Below are positions 1-5,768 of a stretch of 9,213 bases of DNA, piece after piece. A program made the position numbers and the translations under genes. A model generated the notes under the pieces. The model was not told the origin of the DNA. It saw only the letters and a list, made by a program, of their open reading frames with translations, and ran no database searches. How positions within the stretch are numbered: position 1 is the stretch's first letter; every line of letters starts with the position of its first letter. The stretch spans positions 1 to 9,213 of the forward strand of contig DJNI01000027.1 of the NCBI GenBank assembly GCA_002436765.1. Reading direction: 5' to 3'. This DNA is from Clostridiales bacterium UBA6468 (lineage in GTDB: Bacteria; Bacillota; Clostridia; Oscillospirales; Oscillospiraceae).

Positions 1-134
1 TGCGCCATGAAATGCAGATCATCCCCAAGCAGATAAATCTGCTGGCTTACTACGCCGTTACCTATGCCTGCGACAGCTGCGAAAAGGATACGGGGTTTGC
101 GCATCTGCTCACCCGTTGTGTGAGCTTTGTCTGA
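1..134 (+). pseudogene. IS66-family transposase fragment (zinc-ribbon region), truncated
   Basis: The frame beginning at base 3 is open from the window edge and stops at the TGA at 132-134. Its peptide begins RHEMQIIPKQINLLAYYAVT and continues into YACDSCEKD. This resembles the second half of the zinc-ribbon (zf-IS66) region of IS66 TnpC transposases, where a basic/Glu start, an 'IIPxQ' strand and a 'YxCxxCEK' pair are usual. In intact transposases several hundred residues follow, with the DDE catalytic domain. Here the match ends near base 110 and the frame stops eight codons later. The sequence after base 107 belongs to an HNH endonuclease read in another frame, so this is a broken remnant. 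The family call rests on recall of IS66 sequences. The start lies outside the window. Confidence 0.65.
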
Positions 135-286
135 AGCAAGACCGCTATGTCAAAACGGAAGAAATCCGTCATAGGAAACCGCTGTCAGAAGGCGGTACCC
201 ACGCAAGAGAGAATCTGATTGCGCTTTGCAAACCCTGTCACGCCAGAATCCACGCCGAGCGCGGTGACCGCTGGCACAACACCTGA
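107..286 (+). pseudogene. HNH endonuclease C-terminal fragment, phage type, N-terminus lost
   Basis: Frame 2 from about base 107 to the TGA at 284-286 encodes about 59 residues beginning AHPLCELCLKQDRYVKTEEI. A CxxC pair (CELC), the first HNH histidine in 'EIRHRKPL', the Asn of 'RENLIALC', a second CxxC (CKPC) and the final His of 'CHARIH' are all present, and it ends 'ERGDRWHNT'. This is the C-terminal half of the small HNH endonucleases that Firmicute phages carry just upstream of the terminase genes. The catalytic core looks intact, but about the first 50-60 residues of the family are missing. The only possible in-frame starts are poor (for example TTG at 116), and IS66-like sequence directly abuts, so it is called a pseudogene. 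It shares its reading frame with the downstream sirtuin, with only its own TGA between them. Confidence 0.8.
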
Positions 287-373
287 GCCGAGGTTGCGCT
301 CACATTTCGGGATAAACCTCCGACCCCGGAGGGGCGGTCAAAATCTCTACAGCGGTTTCCTTGGGGAACGGGC
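287..373 (+). other. Phage-like leader between HNH remnant and sirtuin
   Basis: This short stretch carries a hairpin (CCTCCG at 317-322 with CGGAGG at 327-332) and then a G-rich segment resembling the spacer that normally follows HNH endonuclease genes in Firmicute phages, ahead of terminase. It has no stop codon in the HNH/sirtuin frame and no convincing -35/-10 pair. Its last bases run into the first codons of the sirtuin gene. The phage-origin call is from memory of such spacers and is tentative. Confidence 0.4.
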
Positions 374-1231
374 GTGGGGTCACATACGAAAAGCTGCTCC
401 GAGCAGATTGAACGGCTGAAAGCCGCTTTGCAGGACTGTGACGCCGTGGTCATCGGTGCCGGTTCCGGACTGTCTACGGCGGCGGGTTTTACATACACTG
501 GCGAACGGTTTGAACAGCATTTCTCCGACTTTGCTCAGAAGTATGGCATTCGGGATATGTACAGCGGCGGCTTCTATCCGTTTCCAACGCAGGAAGAGTT
601 CTGGGCATATTGGAGCCGGTATATCTATATCAACCGCTATCAGGACGCACCCAAGCCGGTCTATAATGACCTTTTGAAGCTGGTACAGGACAAGGATTAT
701 TTTGTCATCACCACGAACGTTGACCACTGCTTTCAGAAGGCTGGATTTGACAAAAAGCGGCTGTTCTACACGCAGGGCGATTACGGACTCTTTCAGTGCA
801 GCGAACCGTGCTGTCAGGAAACCTTTGATAACGAAGCCGTGATCCGCGAAATGGTCAAGCGGCAGGAGAATATGAAAGTCCCGACCGAGCTTCTTCCTGT
901 CTGCCCCCACTGCGGAAAGCCCATGACGATGAGCCTCCGCTGCGATGATACCTTCGTGGAGGACGAAGGCTGGCACCGAGCGGCAGAGCGTTACGAGAAT
1001 TTTCTGCGCACCCGCGAGGGGCAGAGGATTCTCTTTCTGGAGCTGGGAGTCGGCTACAATACACCTGTTATCATCAAGTATCCCTTCTGGCAGATGACGT
1101 CGAAGTACCCGGACGCTACCTACGCCTGTATCAATCAGGGGCAAGCGGTCTGCCCGCAGGAGATCGAGCGGCAGTCAATTTGTATTGATGCGGATATTGG
1201 AAACACGCTGAGCACTATAGCAGGAAAATAA
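374..1231 (+). CDS. Sir2-family protein, class M (SirTM)-like NAD-dependent ADP-ribosyltransferase/deacylase
   Basis: The protein has 285 residues. The N-terminal NAD-binding motif is 'VVIGAGSGLSTAAGFTY' (about 25-41). The core 'TTNVDH' places Asn115 and Asp117 where sirtuins bind NAD. At the usual catalytic His position it reads 'YTQGDYG' with Gln134. Class M sirtuins (SirTM) show this His-to-Gln change and act as protein ADP-ribosyltransferases, from family knowledge. A zinc ribbon is formed by Cys142, Cys146 or 147, Cys177 and Cys180. Length fits the family. The start is GTG 374, the only start codon in this frame after the preceding stop at 284-286. The next Met is residue 62, inside the Rossmann fold. 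The first residues appear to come from the adjoining phage-like leader and no good Shine-Dalgarno is visible, so expression is uncertain. The usual SirTM partners (macrodomain, GcvH-like and LplA-like proteins) are absent from this window. Base composition looks less GC-rich than the genes to the right. Confidence 0.85.
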   Translation: MGSHTKSCSEQIERLKAALQDCDAVVIGAGSGLSTAAGFTYTGERFEQHFSDFAQKYGIRDMYSGGFYPFPTQEEFWAYWSRYIYINRYQDAPKPVYNDLLKLVQDKDYFVITTNVDHCFQKAGFDKKRLFYTQGDYGLFQCSEPCCQETFDNEAVIREMVKRQENMKVPTELLPVCPHCGKPMTMSLRCDDTFVEDEGWHRAAERYENFLRTREGQRILFLELGVGYNTPVIIKYPFWQMTSKYPDATYACINQGQAVCPQEIERQSICIDADIGNTLSTIAGK

Positions 1232-1267
1232 ATAACAGAGAGGGTATTCCGGCACTTCCGCCATAAC

Positions 1268-1320
1268 TGCACCCCCCTAAAATCAAAATGCACCCCCTCT
1301 ATACCGAAGTTGCACCCCCT
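1268..1320. repeat. Three short direct repeats, possible IS21-family element end
   Basis: TGCACCCCCCT (1268-1278), TGCACCCCCT (1289-1298) and TGCACCCCCT (1311-1320) recur at 21- and 22-base spacing, close to two helical turns. IS21-family elements are known for several short transposase-binding repeats at each end. The repeats and spacing are seen directly. The IS21 assignment is inference, since no istA/istB genes remain here. They sit at the right edge of the mobile patchwork. Confidence 0.4.
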
Positions 1321-1357
1321 TAACGGGTTTCTATCAAAATTACGGTTCTTTGCCAGA

Positions 1358-1393
1358 TCCACTGTAGTCATTTGGATTACAGTGGACTTTTTT
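1358..1393 (+). terminator. Rho-independent terminator downstream of sirtuin
   Basis: TCCACTGTA (1358-1366) pairs perfectly with TACAGTGGA (1378-1386) around an 11-base loop, and CTTTTTT follows at 1387-1393. The T-run on the plus strand fits termination of the sirtuin transcript. Confidence 0.75.
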
Positions 1394-1401
1394 GCGTCAA
1401 G

Positions 1402-1426
1402 GGCGCTCCGCTGAAAGCGGAGCGCC
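1402..1426 (-). terminator. Perfect 11-bp hairpin after the DHHW gene, without U-run
   Basis: GGCGCTCCGCT (1402-1412) and AGCGGAGCGCC (1416-1426) pair perfectly across a 3-base loop, 8 bases after the stop of the minus-strand DHHW gene. The place and strength suggest a transcript-end structure. In the minus direction the next bases are CTTGACGC, not a T-run, so it may stabilise the mRNA 3' end instead of acting as a classical intrinsic terminator. Confidence 0.5.
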
Positions 1427-1434
1427 ATTGATGC

Positions 1435-2529
1435 TTATTTGATGGACGAACTGTTATTCAGCAGCAGCGTGCTGTAGAGGAACAGCACGTCCTGGCCGTG
1501 AAAGTTCAGGAACTGCCCCAAATAGTCGCTTCGGATGTACCGGAGGTCTACCAGCGTCACCTTTGCGTAGTCGTTTACCAGCAGCGGAACGAGGCTGCTT
1601 CCGAAGGAATCCCGGAAGACGATCAGCTCCCGGTCGGTGGCCGCGTTGGGGTTTTCGATGGTCAGCAGGCTCCGGGCGCCGGAAAGATACACGTCGTACA
1701 GATCCTTGCTGCTCAGCTTGGTCATGTCGTAGACGGCGGCGGTTCCGCCCGTTTCGTAGTCGTATACCCGGCAGTCGTCCAGCAGGTCGCTTTCCAGAAG
1801 ATACATGGTATCCGGCTGCATGGGCAGCGCCGCCTGACCGTAGTACACGCCGTAGAAGGGCTTGTCCAGCGGGGTGACGGTGTAACCCTCCTGCCGGGGG
1901 GAGGACACCCCCAGCGCCTGACACAGCGCCTGTGCCGCCGGGAGAAGCCGTTCCTGCCGCCAATGGGTATCGGTGCGATAATAGTCCTGAATGGACAAAT
2001 TGTCCGTCAGGCGAATGGGGGACGCCCAGGGCATCCCGTCCTCCACCATGGTAAAGAGCCGGTCATAGTCCAGGGACAGCTGCCCGGCGGACTGCGCCAG
2101 ATAGAAGCCTTTGTCCGGGACGATGGCGAGGTAAATTTTGGAATCGGTGGAGGAAAGGTAGGTTTCGTATACAAAGTTGAACCGCTCCAGGGCGTGGTTG
2201 ACCGAAGCCTCGCTCAGGGGGTATTCCTGTGCTGCGGCGAAGCCCTGGGAGATATAAATGCCGCTTTTGTCACTCTGGCGCAGGACGAAACGGTGGAACA
2301 GGGACTTGGCCTCCCGGAAGGTGTCCCGCAGGGGGAACTGATCCAGGCTGGCGTCCTCAAAATCCGTCATAAAGCTGCCGTTCAGCAGGGTTTTGACCTG
2401 GATGGCGGGCTTCTGCGCCAGCTGGCGGCGCTCCGCAACGGAAATGTCCCGGCTGGGCGCCAGCCACGCCCACACCGCCAGCGCCGCCCAGACGAGTGCT
2501 ACGGCAATCGTACAAATTCGATGTTTCAT
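1435..2529 (-). CDS. DHHW-family (AlgX/AlgJ-like SGNH) protein for polysaccharide O-acetylation
   Basis: The protein has 364 residues. An N-terminal membrane segment (about 5-23) is followed by 'ERRQLAQKP' (33-41), the charged motif typical of DHHW proteins. The extracellular domain has the 'VPDKGFY' strand (137-143), the hallmark 'YRTDTHW' with Asp187, His189 and Trp190, and 'FRDSFGSS' with Ser308. Together these supply the Asp-His and Ser of an SGNH-like catalytic set as in AlgJ/AlgX. By family knowledge such proteins act outside the membrane and receive or transfer acetyl groups delivered by an MBOAT partner. That partner is the gene directly upstream, whose TAG stop is 11 bases away. The Shine-Dalgarno GGGAGG overlaps that stop, so the two are probably translationally coupled. 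The polysaccharide modified is unknown, as no glycan synthesis genes are in view. Confidence 0.85.
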   Translation of the reverse strand: MKHRICTIAVALVWAALAVWAWLAPSRDISVAERRQLAQKPAIQVKTLLNGSFMTDFEDASLDQFPLRDTFREAKSLFHRFVLRQSDKSGIYISQGFAAAQEYPLSEASVNHALERFNFVYETYLSSTDSKIYLAIVPDKGFYLAQSAGQLSLDYDRLFTMVEDGMPWASPIRLTDNLSIQDYYRTDTHWRQERLLPAAQALCQALGVSSPRQEGYTVTPLDKPFYGVYYGQAALPMQPDTMYLLESDLLDDCRVYDYETGGTAAVYDMTKLSSKDLYDVYLSGARSLLTIENPNAATDRELIVFRDSFGSSLVPLLVNDYAKVTLVDLRYIRSDYLGQFLNFHGQDVLFLYSTLLLNNSSSIK

Positions 2530-2540
2530 GTCGCGCCTCC

Positions 2541-3920
2541 CTAAAACCGGAAATACAGGAACGGGCTGTAGGAGCCGTCCACCAGATAGGCCGTGCAGAC
2601 GATCAGCAGCGCCAGCATTGCCGCGGCCTCCAGTACGGCGCCCGCCTTTGTCCCGTCAATGCGCCGCGCCGCGTTTTTCACCACCGGCGTGGAGCCGAGA
2701 ATGCCCAGCACGAACAGAACGGCGTAGCTTTTCAGGTAGTACAGCGTCTCGGCGGAGGTCAGGCTTAAGCCCCCGAAGCCGAACAGCCCGGCAAAGTCCT
2801 GCCCCGCCTGGGCAAGGCTGTCCGCATTGAACAGGACAAAGCTGAGAACCACCGCCAGCAGCACATACCCATGGCGCAGGACGCCCGGCAGCCTTTGCAG
2901 AGCGGGGGTCCACTTTTCCGCCAGCAGCAGCCCGGCAAACAGCAGCCCCCACAGTACAAAATTCCACGCCGCGCCGTGCCACAGTCCCGTAAGCACCCAC
3001 ACGGTGAGGATGTTGAGCACCCACCGCCGGCGGCTGACCCGGCTGCCGCCCATGGGGATATACACATAGTCCCGAAACCAGCTGCCAAGGCTGATGTGCC
3101 ACCGCCGCCAGAACTCCGTGACGCTTCGGGAGAGGTAGGGATAGTTGAAATTCTCCGCAAAATGGAACCCCAGCACCCGCCCAAGACCGATGGCCATGTC
3201 GGAATAGCCGGAAAAATCGAAGTAAATGTTCAGGGTGAAGGCCACGGCGTACATCCAGTAAAACAGGACGGACTTTTCCCCGCTCTGGCGGAACAGCCGG
3301 ATCAGCAGGGCGAAGTTGTCCGCAAGGATGACCTTTTTCCCCAGCCCCACCAGAAACCGCCGCAGACCTGCCGCCGCGTTTTCCCAGCTGTGCTCCCGGT
3401 GCTCCAGTTCCCGGGCGATATCCGCATAGCGGACGATGGGGCCTGCGATGAGCTGGGGGAACAGGGCGACATACGCGCCGAAGTTGATCAGATTTTTCTG
3501 CGCCGGGACGCTGCCGCGATAGACGTCGACGGTATAGCTCAGGCACTGGAAGGTGTAGAAGCTGATGCCGATGGGCAGCGCAAGGTGGAGCAGCGGGATC
3601 TTCAGACCGGTGACGGCGTTCAGACTGCCGATGAAGAAGTCCGCGTATTTGAAAACCCCCAGCAGCCCCACACTGACGATGACGGACGCCAGCAGCCAGG
3701 GCTTTTTCCGGCTCCGGGAGCGTTCAATGCCCAGGCCGCAGACATAGCACAGCAGGATGGTGAACACCATCAGCGGCAGCAGCCGCAGCTCCCCCCAGCC
3801 GTAAAAAATCAGGCTGGCAAGGAGCAGAACGGCGTTTTTCCCCCTCCGGGGGGTGAGAAAATACACCGCCAGCACCGCCGGGAGAAAATAATATAGGAAG
3901 GGAATGCTTGAAAATACCAT
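2541..3920 (-). CDS. MBOAT-family membrane O-acyltransferase (AlgI/DltB-like)
   Basis: The protein has 459 residues and many membrane segments, beginning 'MVFSSIPFLYYFLPAVLAVY' as AlgI-type proteins do. Diagnostic blocks are 'PIGISFYTFQCLSYTVDVYRG' (116-136), 'FPQLIAGPIVRY' (154-165), 'YFDFSGYSDMAIGLG' (233-247), 'FWRRWHISLGSWFRDYVYIPMGG' (270-292, split here only for description) and 'TGLWHGAAWNFVLWG' (311-325). His315 in the last block is the presumed catalytic residue, and His275 is also conserved. MBOAT proteins move acyl groups from a cytoplasmic donor across the membrane to a glycan or cell-wall acceptor. The DHHW gene 11 bases downstream is the expected extracellular partner. The start ATG at 3918-3920 has an AGGAG box 11 bases upstream. 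A strong terminator ends only about 28 bases before the start. A TATAAG hexamer lies between but lacks a good -35, so this unit's promoter is unclear. Confidence 0.92.
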   Translation of the reverse strand: MVFSSIPFLYYFLPAVLAVYFLTPRRGKNAVLLLASLIFYGWGELRLLPLMVFTILLCYVCGLGIERSRSRKKPWLLASVIVSVGLLGVFKYADFFIGSLNAVTGLKIPLLHLALPIGISFYTFQCLSYTVDVYRGSVPAQKNLINFGAYVALFPQLIAGPIVRYADIARELEHREHSWENAAAGLRRFLVGLGKKVILADNFALLIRLFRQSGEKSVLFYWMYAVAFTLNIYFDFSGYSDMAIGLGRVLGFHFAENFNYPYLSRSVTEFWRRWHISLGSWFRDYVYIPMGGSRVSRRRWVLNILTVWVLTGLWHGAAWNFVLWGLLFAGLLLAEKWTPALQRLPGVLRHGYVLLAVVLSFVLFNADSLAQAGQDFAGLFGFGGLSLTSAETLYYLKSYAVLFVLGILGSTPVVKNAARRIDGTKAGAVLEAAAMLALLIVCTAYLVDGSYSPFLYFRF

Positions 3921-3948
3921 AGGCTTGTCCGCTCCTGAAACCTCTTAT

Positions 3949-3983
3949 AAAAATGGCAGCGACCGGAATCGCTGCCATTTTTT
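3949..3983 (-). terminator. Strong terminator after the mntP-vanZ-lipoprotein operon
   Basis: AAAAATGGCAGCGA (3949-3962) and TCGCTGCCATTTTT (3969-3982) form a 14-bp stem around CCGGAA. Both arms are flanked by A/T runs, so it can terminate in either direction. In the minus direction it follows the lipoprotein stop by 17 bases. Confidence 0.85.
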
Positions 3984-3999
3984 GTGGGAAAAACTCTGA

Positions 4000-4545
4000 C
4001 TAAATCACAAATTCGGGTTCGCCGACCACTTTGCCGAAGGCGTCCACAAAGGACTGGGCGGTGAGATCAAGGCTGCTGTCCAGCATAATGAGCATCACCA
4101 CGTCGCGGTAGCCGGCGACCAGCAGGTCGTCCGCCTCCACGCAGACCCACTTACGGGGGTTGATGCCGGACTTCATGGCCTCGGCCACGGACTTGGTGTC
4201 CTCGCCCGGGGCGACCCGCACCATAACCATGGAAAAAGCGATGGAGCCGATCATCGGCTCGAGCACCGCGGCCTCCGTCAGCACGCTTGCGTTGTCCAGA
4301 CCGGTGGTGTTCTTAATGCGCCACAGGCCCTCCTCGCTGGTGTCGGTGAGGTCGATGGTCTCGACGCCGGCGGCAAACTCCACGGGCTGCTCGGTCACGA
4401 TCTTGTTCAGCAGCTCCTCCATGGTGCCGTCCACCGTGGCGGCGGGGGCAGTGGTCTCAGTGGGTTCGCTCTTTGTTCCGGCACAGCCGGAAAACAGGGA
4501 CAGCGCCAGGGCTGCCGCCAGAATTGCAGTTAAAAATTTTTTCAT
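4000..4545 (-). CDS. Small secreted lipoprotein, function unknown (possibly DUF4358-like)
   Basis: The protein has 181 residues. The signal peptide is 'MKKFLTAILAAALALSLFSGC', with a lipobox-type cysteine at residue 21 (Phe at -3 is slightly off consensus, Leu at -4), followed by a Thr/Ser/Pro-rich linker to about residue 38. The mature part has no recognised catalytic motif. The pattern 'EPMIGSIAFSMVMVRV' then 'EDTKSVAEAM' and a late hydrophobic strand 'YRDVVMLIML' loosely recalls DUF4358 lipoproteins of Clostridia. That match is by eye and weak. The start ATG at 4543-4545 has GGAGG 8 bases upstream and follows the VanZ-like stop by 3 bases, so it is the last gene of the riboswitch-led mntP operon. 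It is presumably anchored to the outer face of the membrane. Confidence 0.8.
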   Translation of the reverse strand: MKKFLTAILAAALALSLFSGCAGTKSEPTETTAPAATVDGTMEELLNKIVTEQPVEFAAGVETIDLTDTSEEGLWRIKNTTGLDNASVLTEAAVLEPMIGSIAFSMVMVRVAPGEDTKSVAEAMKSGINPRKWVCVEADDLLVAGYRDVVMLIMLDSSLDLTAQSFVDAFGKVVGEPEFVI

Positions 4546-4548
4546 GTT

Positions 4549-5007
4549 TCATTTCCTCCGGAAATTTTTTCGGGTAGATCGTCTTTTTCCATAAGCATAC
4601 CCCAAATACAGCAGCAGCATACCGGCGGCCACGCCGCAGCTGTCGATGCACACGTCCCGGATGCCGGGGCCGCGGCCGGGAACGAAGATCTGGATGGTCT
4701 CGTCGATGCAGGCAGCAGCCACGCCAAGGGTGAACGCCGGAAGCGGCCTTTTCCCCAGCATCCCGAACAGCCAGCCAAGCAGCAGCCCCAGAGTGCCAAA
4801 TTCGGCAAAATGGGCAAATTTCCGCAGCAGACCGTCGCCGGATGGGGTCGCCTCACCGGGGGCGAACAGGCCGTCCAGGAATACCTTCAGCGTACCGCTG
4901 ATCTGCCCGGAGGCCTCCGCCGGGAGCAGGGAATTGCCCCAGATGAAGACCAGATTGCAGACCAGAAGCACCGTACACAGCGTCATGCGGCGCTTTGTGC
5001 GCTTCAC
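4549..5007 (-). CDS. VanZ-like membrane protein
   Basis: The protein has 152 residues and begins with GTG at 5005-5007, in a 4-base GTGA overlap with the mntP stop. Translational coupling and a G-rich stretch just upstream support this start over ATG at 4984-4986, which has no ribosome site. There are hydrophobic segments near 9-24, 70-88, 90-103 and 122-138. The family signature is present: 'RKFAHFAEFGTLGLLLG' (62-78), 'IDETIQIFVPGRGPGIRDV' (101-119) and 'IDSCGVAAG' (121-129). VanZ-family proteins are small membrane proteins, one of which gives low-level teicoplanin resistance. The biochemical role of most members is unknown. Its placement between mntP and a lipoprotein gene under a manganese riboswitch suggests an envelope role tied to manganese, but this is inference. 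Confidence 0.88.
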   Translation of the reverse strand: MKRTKRRMTLCTVLLVCNLVFIWGNSLLPAEASGQISGTLKVFLDGLFAPGEATPSGDGLLRKFAHFAEFGTLGLLLGWLFGMLGKRPLPAFTLGVAAACIDETIQIFVPGRGPGIRDVCIDSCGVAAGMLLLYLGYAYGKRRSTRKNFRRK

Positions 5008-5585
5008 GCCAGAACCCCCAGATGCTCCAGCAGGATCTTCACGCCCAGCAGGATCAGAATGACGCCGCCGGCAAACTCGGCCTTTTTCTCGTACCGGCTG
5101 CCGAATACGTTGCCGATCTTCACGCCCAGCGCGGACAGCAGGAATGTACAGATACCGATGAAGGCCGCCGCCAGCCAGATGTTCACGCTGCCCACCATGG
5201 CAAGGGAAATACCAACGGCGAGAGCGTCTATGGAGGTCGCCACGGCCATGAGGAACATGGTCCTGACGGACAGATCGGCATCCTTTTCCGGGTCGTCGCC
5301 GGACTTGTCGTCCTTTTCCAGGGCTTCCTTCAGCATGTTGATGCCGATGACGGCCAGCAGGCCGAAGGCGACCCAATGGTCGAAGGCCTCAATGGCCTCG
5401 GCAAACAGCGAACCCAGAAAGAAGCCGGTAATGGGCATCAGCATCTGGAAGCCGCCGAACCAGAGGCCGCAGGTCGCTTCCGCCTTCAGCGTTGCCTTTT
5501 TCATGGCAAGACCCTTGCATACGGACACCGCAAAGGCGTCCATGCTCAGCCCCACCGCCAGCAGGAACAGTTCTCCAATTCCCAT
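5004..5585 (-). CDS. mntP: MntP-type manganese efflux pump
   Basis: The protein has 193 residues and about six membrane segments. The two repeated halves each carry the family's acidic membrane motif: 'GLSMDAFAVS' with Asp16 and 'ATSIDALAVGIS' with Asp120. 'GLLAVIGINML' (75-85) and 'GGVILILLGVKILLEHLG' near the end also fit. A charged loop (about 88-107) separates the halves, as in MntP/YtaF proteins. The family exports Mn2+ to prevent toxicity. The start is ATG at 5583-5585, behind GGAGG with a 7-base spacer. An upstream in-frame start near 5627 is rejected because it lies inside the riboswitch expression platform. This is the first gene of the mntP-vanZ-lipoprotein operon, and the Mn2+ riboswitch directly upstream independently confirms the function. 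Confidence 0.95.
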   Translation of the reverse strand: MGIGELFLLAVGLSMDAFAVSVCKGLAMKKATLKAEATCGLWFGGFQMLMPITGFFLGSLFAEAIEAFDHWVAFGLLAVIGINMLKEALEKDDKSGDDPEKDADLSVRTMFLMAVATSIDALAVGISLAMVGSVNIWLAAAFIGICTFLLSALGVKIGNVFGSRYEKKAEFAGGVILILLGVKILLEHLGVLA

Positions 5586-5591
5586 AAAAAA

Positions 5592-5646
5592 TCCTCCGTA
5601 CCGAATATAGACCGGCACAGAAGACATGAAGAGACTGTACCGGCCT
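5592..5646 (-). promoter_or_regulatory. Riboswitch expression platform: competing hairpins over the mntP ribosome site
   Basis: Two mutually exclusive 12-bp helices are visible. In the off form 5624-5613 (TCTTCTGTGCCG) pairs with 5603-5592 (CGGTACGGAGGA), with three G-U wobbles, burying the GGAGG of mntP. In the on form 5646-5635 (AGGCCGGTACAG) pairs with 5620-5609 (CTGTGCCGGTCT), with two wobbles, stealing the anti-Shine-Dalgarno strand and freeing the ribosome site. The lack of a U-run after either hairpin indicates translational control. Confidence 0.75.
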
Positions 5647-5648
5647 GC

Positions 5649-5731
5649 AAAAGTCTCGTCATTTCAGGCTGAACCGGGGTCTCCCCAGTATGTCGATTCA
5701 GTCCCGCGTTGTGCGCCGACTACTCCCTCTT
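5649..5731 (-). ncRNA. yybP-ykoY manganese riboswitch aptamer
   Basis: Read on the minus strand, the leader of mntP has the conserved yybP-ykoY blocks: GGGAGTAG (5727-5720), CGACATACTG (5695-5686) and TGAAATGACGAGACTTTT near the 3' end (5666-5649). The closing helix P1 can form between AAGAG (5731-5727) and CTTTT (5653-5649). A hairpin ACTGGGG-AGA-CCCCGGT follows the CATACT element. This class senses Mn2+ and usually turns on exporters. It starts only a few bases after the predicted transcription start and is followed by the expression platform. Class identity comes from recognised consensus elements plus the mntP gene. Confidence 0.92.
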
Positions 5732-5739
5732 CACGGCGC

Positions 5740-5768
5740 ATTATAACAAAGATTCCTCCGCTCGTCAA
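5740..5768 (-). promoter_or_regulatory. Promoter of the mntP operon
   Basis: TTGACG (-35, 5768-5763), a 17-base spacer and a perfect TATAAT (-10, 5745-5740) with an extended TGn element (5748-5746). The predicted start near 5733 coincides with the beginning of the riboswitch aptamer. Confidence 0.88.

Noticed and set aside
380..1144. Minus-strand open frame of about 254 codons opposite the sirtuin
   Set aside because: No motifs are visible, and the opposite strand encodes a full Sir2 protein with conserved NAD and zinc residues.
1268..1320. Short direct repeats as a CRISPR array
   Set aside because: Units are only 10-11 bases with about 11-base gaps and no Cas genes nearby. IS-end repeats fit better.
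1498..2544. Plus-strand open frame of about 348 codons opposite the DHHW gene
   Set aside because: It is antisense to a protein with clear family motifs, and its peptide shows no recognisable domain. Long antisense frames are expected in GC-rich DNA.
2871..3896. Plus-strand open frame of about 341 codons opposite the MBOAT gene
   Set aside because: The peptide is low-complexity Pro/Gln/Asp-rich, typical of the reverse complement of a hydrophobic membrane protein. No ribosome site was seen.
5008..5376. N-terminal extension of the VanZ-like protein
   Set aside because: The added region is an Arg/Gly-rich shadow of mntP in another frame. The GTG at 5007 overlaps the mntP stop and begins the membrane protein.
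5586..5627. Longer N-terminus for MntP starting at 5627
   Set aside because: It would place the start inside the riboswitch hairpins. The ATG at 5585 has a perfect ribosome site and begins the conserved protein.
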